Origin: an uncultured Acetatifactor sp.
Lineage (GTDB): Bacteria; Bacillota; Clostridia; Lachnospirales; Lachnospiraceae
NCBI GenBank assembly: GCA_910586835.1
Contig: CAJUJU010000027.1
Location: 21,928 to 45,955 of the forward strand
DNA length: 24,028 bases
Direction: 5' to 3'
Part shown: in pieces, positions 1 to 7,006 of the stretch
How positions within the stretch are numbered: position 1 is the stretch's first letter
Layout of the letters: each line of letters starts with the position of its first letter
The notes under the pieces: model-generated
Database searches by the model: none
What the model saw: the letters and a program-made list of their open reading frames with translations, nothing else
Told to the model about the DNA's origin: nothing
Program-made: the position numbers and the translations under genes

Positions 1-136
1 CGCATATGGAATCAGAAGTTGACTCAACGCCCTTCCGAGTCAACATTTTACCACAATTTCATGCGCTTCAGCGCATATGGAATCAGAAGTTGACTCAACG
101 CCCTTCCGAGTCAACATTTTACCACATATTCCCTGC
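1..136. repeat. 71-bp-period palindromic repeat, copy A (about 1.8 units)
   Basis: Bases 1-55 recur exactly at 72-126, a tandem period of 71 bp. Each unit holds two inverted repeats: GTTGACTC / GAGTCAAC (8-bp stem, 11-nt loop) and ATGCGC-TTCA-GCGCAT (6-bp stem, 4-nt loop). The same unit with the same 71-bp period occurs at 16823-16930, and similarity continues into a shared CCCTGCA at the right end. The left end is cut by the window edge. It resembles REP/BIME-type intergenic palindromic elements, but I cannot name a family. Confidence 0.85.
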
Positions 137-200
137 AACCGCCAGTTGCAAAAAGTTCCATGCCGGATTGGTGGACTGCCTCACCCAATCAGGCTATAAT
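134..200 (+). promoter_or_regulatory. Promoter and dyads upstream of the XRE-VOC gene
   Basis: A consensus -10 TATAAT lies at 195-200. The -35 is weak (TGGACT at 172-177, 17-bp spacer). The region between them carries an interrupted dyad, GATTGG (166-171) with CCAATC (185-190), extended inward by GTG/CAC. A second perfect dyad, TGCAAC-CGCCA-GTTGCA, spans 134-150. A ribosome binding site AGGAGG sits at 211-216, ten bases before the ATG at 227. A poor -35 with a dyad over the spacer suggests a regulated, possibly autoregulated, promoter; that is inference. Confidence 0.6.
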
Positions 201-226
201 ACTCTCCAAAAGGAGGAAATCTTAAA

Positions 227-832
227 ATGACAATCGGTGAACAAATCCAAAAACTGCGCATCCGGATGGGGCTGACCCAGGAACGCTTTGCAGACCTGCT
301 GGAGGTCTCAAGACAGTCCGTCTCCAAATGGGAGCTGGGACAGGCCGTGCCCGAGGTTGACAAGATCATCCGCATGAGCGAGCTGCTCGGTGTCTCCACG
401 GACACCATTCTGCTGAAAACCCCCGGTGAGGAGCAGCCCCCCGAAAATCCTCTGCACCTGGGCAGTATTTATCTCATTGTAAAAGATTTTGAAAAATCCG
501 TGGCCTTCTACGAGAAGTTTCTCGGCCAGGAGATTGACAGCCGCTGCCGCAGCGGAAACAAATTCGTGGAATTTTACATCGACGACAAATGTCTGTCCCT
601 CATGAACGAGGACAATCTCTGCGGCCACTGTACCGACCCCGAAAGTCCTTATAAATTCGTACAGAATTACTGGGTGGAGGATCTTCTCCTGGAATACCGG
701 CGCGTTAAGGACTTAAACATCGGCCCCGTCACGGAGATTCGCCAGGTACATCCCGGGTATCATTATTTTCATCTGCTCGATCCCGACAACAACGTGATCG
801 AAGTGACGGGAGGATACGCCCCCGAAAAGTGA
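227..832 (+). CDS. XRE-family HTH regulator fused to a VOC (glyoxalase-like) domain
   Basis: This 201-aa protein has two modules. Residues about 6-63 are an XRE/Cro-type helix-turn-helix, with GLTQERFADLLEVSRQSVSKW giving the two helices and WELGQAVPEVDKI the usual tail. Residues about 78-198 are one VOC/glyoxalase-superfamily domain: LGSIYLIVKDFEKSVAFYE starts the first beta-alpha unit and HLLDPDNNVIEVTGG is the typical closing strand. The ATG follows AGGAGG and a good -10. A VOC domain on a regulator probably senses a small ligand, or binds it as resistance proteins of this fold do; the ligand and any enzymatic activity cannot be read from sequence. The 3' end overlaps the convergent YfhO gene by 104 nt, and a terminator-like hairpin follows at 867. 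The domain calls are secure; the function is inferred. Confidence 0.88.
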   Translation: MTIGEQIQKLRIRMGLTQERFADLLEVSRQSVSKWELGQAVPEVDKIIRMSELLGVSTDTILLKTPGEEQPPENPLHLGSIYLIVKDFEKSVAFYEKFLGQEIDSRCRSGNKFVEFYIDDKCLSLMNEDNLCGHCTDPESPYKFVQNYWVEDLLLEYRRVKDLNIGPVTEIRQVHPGYHYFHLLDPDNNVIEVTGGYAPEK

Positions 833-3269
833 GTGCCAGGAACAACACAATACTCACACCGCTGACAATACCGCCCGCCGCAGCACCCGCCGGGCGGTAT
901 TTCATTTCCAGCTCATAGTCTCCCGGCTCCAGGTCAAAGGCCATGAGACAGCCGCCCAGCAATTCCGGCTCTGTCTTCTCTCCGTTTATCGTTACATCCC
1001 AGCCTTCCTCCCAGGGCACGGACAGCACCATGCGTCCCGCCTCCTCCAAACGGATCTCTCCCGAAATGAAATCGCTTTTCCACACCACGTTCTCCAGGTG
1101 CTGTCTCCCCAGCAGCGCCAGGGTCTCCTCCAGCACCTCCTGATTCAGCCTGTAAATGTCTACTCCGATGGAAGGGGTCTCGTCCTCCTCATCCCCGTTG
1201 GTCAGCGTCACGGTCTGCCCCGCCTCCACATAGCCCAGATAGAGGATACCGCCCCGCCGCAGATCGCTGAACACCTCCTCGTCCCTGCTGCCGCCGATGC
1301 ACTCCACCTTCTTTGTGCCGGAGGCGGTCAGAAGACCATAGTAAATACCCCCCCTGTCTGCGGTAAACACCACGTCGTCCCCGGATTTTTTCTCCGCCGC
1401 CCGTTCAAACAGCTTCCCGGAGGCTCCGAACGCCTCCGCCATGCTGTTCTGCAGCCTGAGCGCCTGATACTCATACCCCTCCGGAAGATCATAGCCCACG
1501 GGCACACAGAAGCCGAAGGGCAGCGTTGCATTGCATTCATACAAATACACATCCCCGCTGGATGCAAGCTCGGTGTACAGGCTGCAGGCATACCGATCCG
1601 ATTCCCCAAACATATAGTTTACGTTCAGCATGGCGGACACCAGCGCCGTAGCCCCGTCAAAGCAATAGTACACCTTGCTGTGCCGCATTCCCAGCCGGGT
1701 GTACAGATCCATGACCTGGGAATTCATGGTGGAGGAAAACACGCTGGCGGAAGGATATCCCGTCAGTGTGGCGTCGTTCTTGGTCTTGCGGGTAAATTTT
1801 TCCACCCGGTACAGACTTTCCTCCCGCTCCCTGGTCAGCTCATAGAGCGCCCTGTAATCCGCCTGCTGCCCCAGATAGGCCGACCGTCCCGTGGTGCCGA
1901 TACCGGTATCCCACATGTTGACGCTGCACTCTGCCAGTACCGCCGCCAGCGCCACCACAGCGATCCCCCACCTTATATCCGCCTGCGTCCTGGTGCGGTG
2001 CAGCCACAGCAGCACCGCATACATGGTGACAAACAGAAACGTCAGAAGCTTCACACCCAGTTCAAAGTCCTCATGATCCACAAACCGCTGGCAGAAGAGA
2101 ATAAATCCCACCGCCCACAGATATCCGTTCACGATCTGCTGCCCCTCCGACTCCCGCACATGCCGGTACGCGTCATAGCACATGGTGAGCACCAGAAAAA
2201 TATAGAGGAAGGACTGTCTCGCCGGCAGGGAATCGGGATAGTTCAGCCCATGCCAGATAAAATCCAGGATATTGGTGGAAAAGCTCAGCAGGAAAAAACC
2301 GGCCAGCCCCATCCGACAGAACTTCTCCCGGACGGAAATCTTCCTGTTCATCAGGTACATGGGAATCAGCATCAGCACGGCGCTGCCGCAGTAAAGGTTG
2401 GGCCAGTGGTCCAGCCCACGCTCCGTGTAGACACAGACCAGGTGCCTGGCCAGCATATCCAGCACGGAAAACCAGGATTCCACCTTCGTCGGAAAATCCA
2501 TGTCCCCGAAATCCGTCCGCAGGATGGCGCACACCTCCGGAATCAGGAGCATGGCCGCCATTCCTCCCGCCAGCAGAGAATACAGCACAAAGTTCCCCAG
2601 CCCCCGCAGGCGCTTCCCGCCGCAGACAATCATCAGATACCCGAAGTACAGCACCAGGAAAATACAGATCATGATGGAGATATAATAATTGGTAAAGATG
2701 GAAAATGCCAGCGTCACACAGTACAGCGTGCATTTCCCCTCTTTCACCAGCCGCTCCAGCCCCAGGACAATCAGCGGCGCAAGCCAGATACAGTCCACCC
2801 ACATGATATTGTAGCTGTAAGCCGCCATAAAACCGGAAAAGGCATAAAACATGGAAAAAAACAGCGTCCCCGGGTCTTCCGTATCAAAGTGCTTCTGCAG
2901 GTAACAGCAGGCCGTCAGCCCGCACAGCCCTGTCTTAAAAACGATCAGATACCCGATAAACTCCGTGAGAAACGTCTCCGGCACCAAAAAAGCCAGCGCA
3001 TGGAAGGGACTGGCCAGATAATAGACAAACAGCGCCAGAAAATTGGAGCCGATCCCCACATGAAAGGAAAAACCCAGATTCTCCCCCGCCTTCACCTTGT
3101 GCAGCAGCTCACTGAAAAAGGGCATGTACTGATGGTACAAATCCCCCGAAAGAAAACTCCTGTCCCCAAAAGGATAAATGCGTTTCACGGCAAAAAGCGC
3201 CAGCATCACCGCCACCGGCAGAAAAAAAGACGCAATCAGCACAGCGCGCTTTGTCAACTTCCATCTCAT
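729..3269 (-). CDS. YfhO-family polytopic membrane protein
   Basis: This 846-aa protein has an N-terminal membrane helix, then the family signature GDLYHQYMPFFSELLHKV at about residues 42-59 and SNFLALFVYYLASPF shortly after. Many hydrophobic segments follow to about residue 450. A large hydrophilic, presumably external, domain comes next, then a last membrane helix near residues 797-811. YfhO proteins are membrane glycosyltransferase-like proteins linked to glycosylation of cell-envelope polymers such as lipoteichoic acid in Bacillus; the substrate here is unknown. The ATG at 3269 follows AGAGG and a promoter at 3311-3339. The last roughly 34 codons are antisense to the end of the XRE-VOC gene and encode a charged tail (RSRCCRDRADENNDTRD) after the final helix. 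This suggests the frame was extended into its neighbour. It faces away from the divergent amidotransferase gene. Confidence 0.85.
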   Translation of the reverse strand: MRWKLTKRAVLIASFFLPVAVMLALFAVKRIYPFGDRSFLSGDLYHQYMPFFSELLHKVKAGENLGFSFHVGIGSNFLALFVYYLASPFHALAFLVPETFLTEFIGYLIVFKTGLCGLTACCYLQKHFDTEDPGTLFFSMFYAFSGFMAAYSYNIMWVDCIWLAPLIVLGLERLVKEGKCTLYCVTLAFSIFTNYYISIMICIFLVLYFGYLMIVCGGKRLRGLGNFVLYSLLAGGMAAMLLIPEVCAILRTDFGDMDFPTKVESWFSVLDMLARHLVCVYTERGLDHWPNLYCGSAVLMLIPMYLMNRKISVREKFCRMGLAGFFLLSFSTNILDFIWHGLNYPDSLPARQSFLYIFLVLTMCYDAYRHVRESEGQQIVNGYLWAVGFILFCQRFVDHEDFELGVKLLTFLFVTMYAVLLWLHRTRTQADIRWGIAVVALAAVLAECSVNMWDTGIGTTGRSAYLGQQADYRALYELTREREESLYRVEKFTRKTKNDATLTGYPSASVFSSTMNSQVMDLYTRLGMRHSKVYYCFDGATALVSAMLNVNYMFGESDRYACSLYTELASSGDVYLYECNATLPFGFCVPVGYDLPEGYEYQALRLQNSMAEAFGASGKLFERAAEKKSGDDVVFTADRGGIYYGLLTASGTKKVECIGGSRDEEVFSDLRRGGILYLGYVEAGQTVTLTNGDEEDETPSIGVDIYRLNQEVLEETLALLGRQHLENVVWKSDFISGEIRLEEAGRMVLSVPWEEGWDVTINGEKTEPELLGGCLMAFDLEPGDYELEMKYRPAGAAAGGIVSGVSIVLFLALTFRGRILPSLRSRCCRDRADENNDTRDVPGESP
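867..901 (+). terminator. Intrinsic terminator of XRE-VOC gene, lying inside the yfhO-like coding region
   Basis: A perfect 11-bp stem AATACCGCCCG / CGGGCGGTATT encloses a 13-nt loop, followed on the plus strand by TTCATTT. It starts 34 bases after the XRE-VOC stop, in the right place and orientation to end that transcript. It lies within the convergent YfhO-type gene, where it encodes an Ala/Gly-rich stretch before the last membrane helix. Confidence 0.65.
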
Positions 3270-3310
3270 ATGAATTAAAACCTCTTCTTTACCATGATAA
3301 AAACATTTCT

Positions 3311-3347
3311 ATTTTAACAGATTTTTCCCGATACCACAACATATACT
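3311..3347. promoter_or_regulatory. Overlapping divergent promoters of yfhO-like and amidotransferase genes
   Basis: On the minus strand, TTGTGG (3334-3339) and TAAAAT (3311-3316) are separated by 17 bp and would drive the YfhO gene. On the plus strand, TATACT (3342-3347) could be the -10 for the amidotransferase, with no convincing -35. The two would overlap, so the genes may compete for polymerase. Confidence 0.45.
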
Positions 3348-3379
3348 GAAGTTAAAGATCACTGCGAAAGGAAAGAAAG

Positions 3380-4027
3380 ATGCTGATAGCCATCGCTGGA
3401 AAAAAAACGGACACCGAAAACTATGTCCGCTATGTGTCGGATGCCGGACATACCCCCCTGGTCACCTTAAACCCCGGGGACATCACCGGATGCGACGCCC
3501 TGCTGCTCCCCGGGGGCGGCGATATCACCCCCGCCTTCTTCGGGGAAAAAAATCACGGCTCCCGCTGCATTGACACCGAGCTGGATATTCTGCAGCTCCA
3601 GGCGCTGGAGCTGTGCCTCAGAAACAGGAAGCCGGTTCTGGGCATCTGCAAGGGCATGCAGCTCATCAATGTGGGGCTGGGCGGAACCGTAATTCAGGAT
3701 ATGCCCACCGCGGAGCTTCACAAATATAAAGACGGCGACCAGTACCACGTCACCGTCATCGACCCCTGCTCCTGGCTGCACACCCTCTACGGCGGCAGCC
3801 TCACCGTCAACAGCGCTCATCACCAGTCCGTCGGAAGACTGGGCGACGGACTGACGGCGGTACAATACTGCCCCCAGGACGGCTGCCCGGAGGCCTTCGT
3901 CCACAAATCCCTGCCCATCCTTGGCGTACAATGGCACCCGGAGCGTCTCACCGGTACGGCCATCAGGCCTTCCGGCGGGAAAGTATTGTCTTACTTTGTT
4001 TCACTAATTCCTTCGTCCCGGCAATGA
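3380..4027 (+). CDS. Class I glutamine amidotransferase, gamma-glutamyl-GABA hydrolase (PuuD) type
   Basis: This 215-aa cytoplasmic protein belongs to the class I glutamine amidotransferase / peptidase C26 group. LLLPGGGDITPAFFGE (about 42-56) is the oxyanion-side motif. The nucleophile elbow LGICKGMQLINVGLGG places the catalytic Cys at 90. VNSAHHQSV lies near 143-151, and LGVQWHPE supplies His186 and Glu188. The spacing matches stand-alone gamma-glutamyl hydrolases, which cleave gamma-glutamyl amide bonds such as that of gamma-glutamyl-GABA in putrescine breakdown. No other putrescine genes are nearby, so the substrate is not established. It is slightly shorter than the usual 230-250 aa. The ATG follows AGGAAAG. 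The last 65 nt overlap the convergent hydrolase gene. Confidence 0.85.
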   Translation: MLIAIAGKKTDTENYVRYVSDAGHTPLVTLNPGDITGCDALLLPGGGDITPAFFGEKNHGSRCIDTELDILQLQALELCLRNRKPVLGICKGMQLINVGLGGTVIQDMPTAELHKYKDGDQYHVTVIDPCSWLHTLYGGSLTVNSAHHQSVGRLGDGLTAVQYCPQDGCPEAFVHKSLPILGVQWHPERLTGTAIRPSGGKVLSYFVSLIPSSRQ

Positions 4028-5135
4028 CATTCTGCGTATTCTTCGCCATCTCCTCCTTCATACTTGCGCCGGCGATCTCGAACAGCGCCTTAATGACTGT
4101 CTTCAGAACCTCCGTGGTCTCCTCGTCCACCTCCCGGAGCGCGGTCACAATCCGGTTCATGCTCTTCTTCCACTCCGCCGTCAGCTCGATCAGGTTGTCG
4201 GCTCTGGAGGCGGAGATGACCTGATACAAGGTATCCACAAAGGTTCTCAGCTGCTCCTCGTCCAGGGACAGAATCCACTTGTTCAGCGTATCGTCCGAAC
4301 GCTTTCTCCTCTCGCAGAGCTCATCCACATGCCTCAGATGATCCCCCTCCACAAGCCAGGTGTAGGGGTCGTGCTGGGCGAGGCCGAAGGTTCTGCTCTC
4401 CACCACCTGATAATTCTGATTGGATTCAAACAGCATCCCCACCAGAGAGGAATGGGGAAGAATCTTCCTGACCCGGTCCGCGATTCTGCCGTAATTACAT
4501 TTCTCCAGCACCTCCGGCCGAAATCCCGGGCCGTCCAGGCTGTAGATTCCCACAATTCTCTCCTGAATCTCCGGCCTGCAGTTCATGGCGCTGTACACGG
4601 CCAGATTTCCCCCTTTGGAATGTCCTCCCACATAAAAGGGACAGAGAATCCTGGAGGCCACCGTGTTCAGATACTCCACGCTGTACGCCTGCCCAGGCAC
4701 CGGGGAGAGGAAGGCCATATTGAAATCCTCCTTCCATCCCACGATGGTCTCGTCGGTTCCCCGGAACGCCACATAGACCGTTCCGTCGCTGAGGATAAAG
4801 GTGATGGCCGAAAACTGGGTCTCCCACTCCTTCTCAATAAAATTCACATAACAGTTCAGCTTCAGATTCCGGAACCTTTTCCCGGCCAGCATCCCCTCCA
4901 CCAGCGCCCGGTTCTCCTGCTCATACCGCACGTCCGCAAACAGCTTTTCATAGTCGGGATGCTCCCGCAGGCTCTTCAGCGTGACAGAAGAGCCGTTCTC
5001 CTTTACTCCCGGCACCATGCCGTCAAACTTCAGATAGGAGAGCTGGCAGAGGGCGAGACTGTCCACCTCCGTCATTGCCATCTCCCGAAAGGAATATCTG
5101 CCGTATTCTTTCAGAAAATCAAGTACCGTACCCAT
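3963..5135 (-). CDS. Mbeg1-like (DUF2974) alpha/beta-hydrolase
   Basis: This 390-aa protein starts at an ATG 6 bases after GAGGAA. The N-terminal half reads FSAITFILSDGTVYVAFRGTDE (about 108-129), the strand-plus-oxyanion region of lipase-like alpha/beta hydrolases. YVGGHSKGGNLAVYSA (about 168-183) is the nucleophile elbow, with Ser173 in G-H-S-K-G-G. IYSLDGPGF follows near 205-213 and is expected to carry the acid region. HDPYTWLVEG is also typical of the DUF2974/Mbeg1-like family. No signal peptide is seen. The C-terminal 120 residues are helical and charged. The family is widespread in Clostridia and Bacilli; its substrate is not known to me. The gene's 3' end overlaps the amidotransferase gene by 65 nt, and it diverges from the chemoreceptor gene. 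Confidence 0.82.
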   Translation of the reverse strand: MGTVLDFLKEYGRYSFREMAMTEVDSLALCQLSYLKFDGMVPGVKENGSSVTLKSLREHPDYEKLFADVRYEQENRALVEGMLAGKRFRNLKLNCYVNFIEKEWETQFSAITFILSDGTVYVAFRGTDETIVGWKEDFNMAFLSPVPGQAYSVEYLNTVASRILCPFYVGGHSKGGNLAVYSAMNCRPEIQERIVGIYSLDGPGFRPEVLEKCNYGRIADRVRKILPHSSLVGMLFESNQNYQVVESRTFGLAQHDPYTWLVEGDHLRHVDELCERRKRSDDTLNKWILSLDEEQLRTFVDTLYQVISASRADNLIELTAEWKKSMNRIVTALREVDEETTEVLKTVIKALFEIAGASMKEEMAKNTQNVIAGTKELVKQSKTILSRRKA

Positions 5136-5164
5136 ACCCGTTCCTCACTCAAATGTATTTTTCA

Positions 5165-5193
5165 TTGTAATTTTACAGAAAATATGCTATCAT
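5165..5193 (+). promoter_or_regulatory. Promoter of chemoreceptor gene
   Basis: TTGTAA (5165-5170) and TATCAT (5188-5193) are separated by exactly 17 bp, 55 bases before the chosen ATG at 5249. The ribosome binding site GGAGG is at 5239-5243. Confidence 0.6.
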
Positions 5194-5248
5194 TAGCTTG
5201 CTGTTTTTAACAATATTACCAAATTTATTATACCTTCCGGAGGAACAC

Positions 5249-6982
5249 ATGGCAAAGAAAAATACAATAAACAATTCTAAAATCTTTGGTCTCACCAAAA
5301 AGTTCCTGCTGCTGATCATCCCGCTGCTGGTGGTTTCCTTCGCCGCCACCGCCGTCGTTATCTTTGTCAGCGTGGGGCAGACCCTCCTGAGAAACTCAAA
5401 GGACTCCTTTGTGACGGAGGCGGAGGGAGGCGTGATCTCCATTCAGAATTCCATTCTCTCCACCACCGGAAGCCGAAATCTGAAGAACGCGGCACTGCAG
5501 CTGTCCATGTCCTATGACAAATCAAATCAGGTCTATGCAGCCGTAAACAATATTGTCATCATGGACGAGGGCTACGCCTTCCTGATCGACACCACAAAAA
5601 ATCAGATCGCAGCCCACCGTGATTCTGCATTGATGGGAACCGATCTCTCCACATATGATAACGCAAGCTTCATGGGACATATTATTGCACAGGTTCACGC
5701 GAAAAATACAGAGCTCTTTACGGCCAGGGACGGCCTGACGGAACATTATGTGCTGATCTCCTTCCTGGAAGACACCCCCTTTGTCGTGGTCAGCGTCATC
5801 GAACAGAGCGTCCTGCTCTCCGAGCTGGCACGGCTCCTGTACACCATCGGCGGCGTGTTCGTACTCGCCATCCTTCTGGTGATCGTGGCAGTCAGTCTCT
5901 TCCTGCGGGTCACCCTGAAGCCCATGCAGACCCTGACCGATACCCTCACCGCCATCACCGACGGCGACTTTACCGTGAGAGTCTCCGCAAAGGGCAGGGA
6001 CGAAATCGCCGTCATGGGAAGCTCCCTCAACAACTTCGTGGAAATCATGCGTGACGTAATCTCCGATATCAGAGACGTGTCCGGCCAGATGGACAGCGCC
6101 AGCAAGACCACAAAACAGATCTCCGACACGTTAAACCAGGCCGCCGATTCCCAGGCGGATTCCATGGGCGATATGAAAATAACACTGGATCAGGTGGCCT
6201 CCGGCGTCCAGGAGCTGGCTCTCCACGCCACCACCCTGTCCGATGTGGTAAACGAGACCAACCAGCGGAGCAGCCGGGCCAGGGAAAACATGCAGCAGAC
6301 CGTTGCCGTGGCATCCCGGGGCCGTTCCGACATGGAGGAAGTAAGCGCCGCCATGAATTCCATTGTGGACTCCATGGGACAGCTGGAGGAGATTGTAGAC
6401 AAGGTGGGGGTCTCCACCGAACAGATCAACACCATGGTGGGCATCATCGGAGACATTTCCGACCAGACCAGCCTGCTCTCCCTGAACGCCGCCATAGAGG
6501 CAGCCAGAGCCGGAGAAGCCGGACGGGGCTTCGCCGTGGTTGCAGAGGAAATCAAAAAGCTTGCCGAGGTCAGCGCTTCCTCCGCCGAACAGATCTCCCA
6601 GATCATCGGCCAGGTCAACTCACAGGTCTCCTACATGGTACAGCAGACCGGCCAGAGCGTGGCCTACATAAAGGACAACTCCCAAAAAATTACCTCCTCC
6701 TGTGAGATCTTCGAGCATATTTATGAAAATGTAAACGAGACCGATGTCATGCTCACCGAGATTGCGGACCGGATTTCCCATGTGGACGACGTTGCCACAA
6801 ATATCGCCGCCCTCTCCCAGGAGCAGTCCGCCAGCACCGAGGAAATCCTGGCCTCCACGGAAGCTCTTGCAAACGCTTCCCTGCAGCTCTCTCAGGACAG
6901 TCACACCGTGGCTTCCAGCGCAGACGAGGTCTCGGACGCTTCCTTCTCCCTGGCAGAACACATGCGAAAATTCAAGATCTGA
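5249..6982 (+). CDS. Methyl-accepting chemotaxis protein (transmembrane chemoreceptor)
   Basis: The start is set at the ATG at 5249, five bases after GGAGG; an upstream in-frame ATG at 5198 lacks such a site. The 577-aa product has a first membrane helix at about 17-43 and an external sensor of about 150 residues. That sensor includes a Cache-like strand pattern GYAFLIDTTKNQIAAHRDS (108-126). A second helix (about 197-220), a HAMP domain (about 221-273) and a long coiled-coil signalling domain follow. The conserved hairpin tip GDISDQTSLLSLNAAIEAAR is at about 401-420, with AGRGFAVVAEE after it. It would bind a ligand outside the cell and control CheA kinase. There is no C-terminal CheR-tethering pentapeptide. 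No flagellar or che genes are in the window, so partners must lie elsewhere. The gene ends 24 bases from the convergent citrate synthase gene. Confidence 0.93.
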   Translation: MAKKNTINNSKIFGLTKKFLLLIIPLLVVSFAATAVVIFVSVGQTLLRNSKDSFVTEAEGGVISIQNSILSTTGSRNLKNAALQLSMSYDKSNQVYAAVNNIVIMDEGYAFLIDTTKNQIAAHRDSALMGTDLSTYDNASFMGHIIAQVHAKNTELFTARDGLTEHYVLISFLEDTPFVVVSVIEQSVLLSELARLLYTIGGVFVLAILLVIVAVSLFLRVTLKPMQTLTDTLTAITDGDFTVRVSAKGRDEIAVMGSSLNNFVEIMRDVISDIRDVSGQMDSASKTTKQISDTLNQAADSQADSMGDMKITLDQVASGVQELALHATTLSDVVNETNQRSSRARENMQQTVAVASRGRSDMEEVSAAMNSIVDSMGQLEEIVDKVGVSTEQINTMVGIIGDISDQTSLLSLNAAIEAARAGEAGRGFAVVAEEIKKLAEVSASSAEQISQIIGQVNSQVSYMVQQTGQSVAYIKDNSQKITSSCEIFEHIYENVNETDVMLTEIADRISHVDDVATNIAALSQEQSASTEEILASTEALANASLQLSQDSHTVASSADEVSDASFSLAEHMRKFKI

Positions 6983-7006
6983 CCAACCACGCCTTTTGTT
7001 CCGTCC

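Noticed and set aside
1..136. CRISPR array
   Set aside because: The 71-bp units are nearly identical throughout, with no alternating unique spacers and no cas genes in the window.
6..230. Short plus-strand open frame ending at the XRE-VOC start
   Set aside because: It is built from the 71-bp repeat and promoter DNA and has no ribosome site.
1098..3278. Very long plus-strand open frame (726 codons)
   Set aside because: It is antisense to the YfhO gene; its His/Pro/Gln-rich composition and lack of domains mark it as a shadow of a GC-rich gene.
5198..5248. Upstream ATG of the chemoreceptor frame
   Set aside because: It lies only a few bases after the -10 and lacks a ribosome site, while the ATG at 5249 follows GGAGG.
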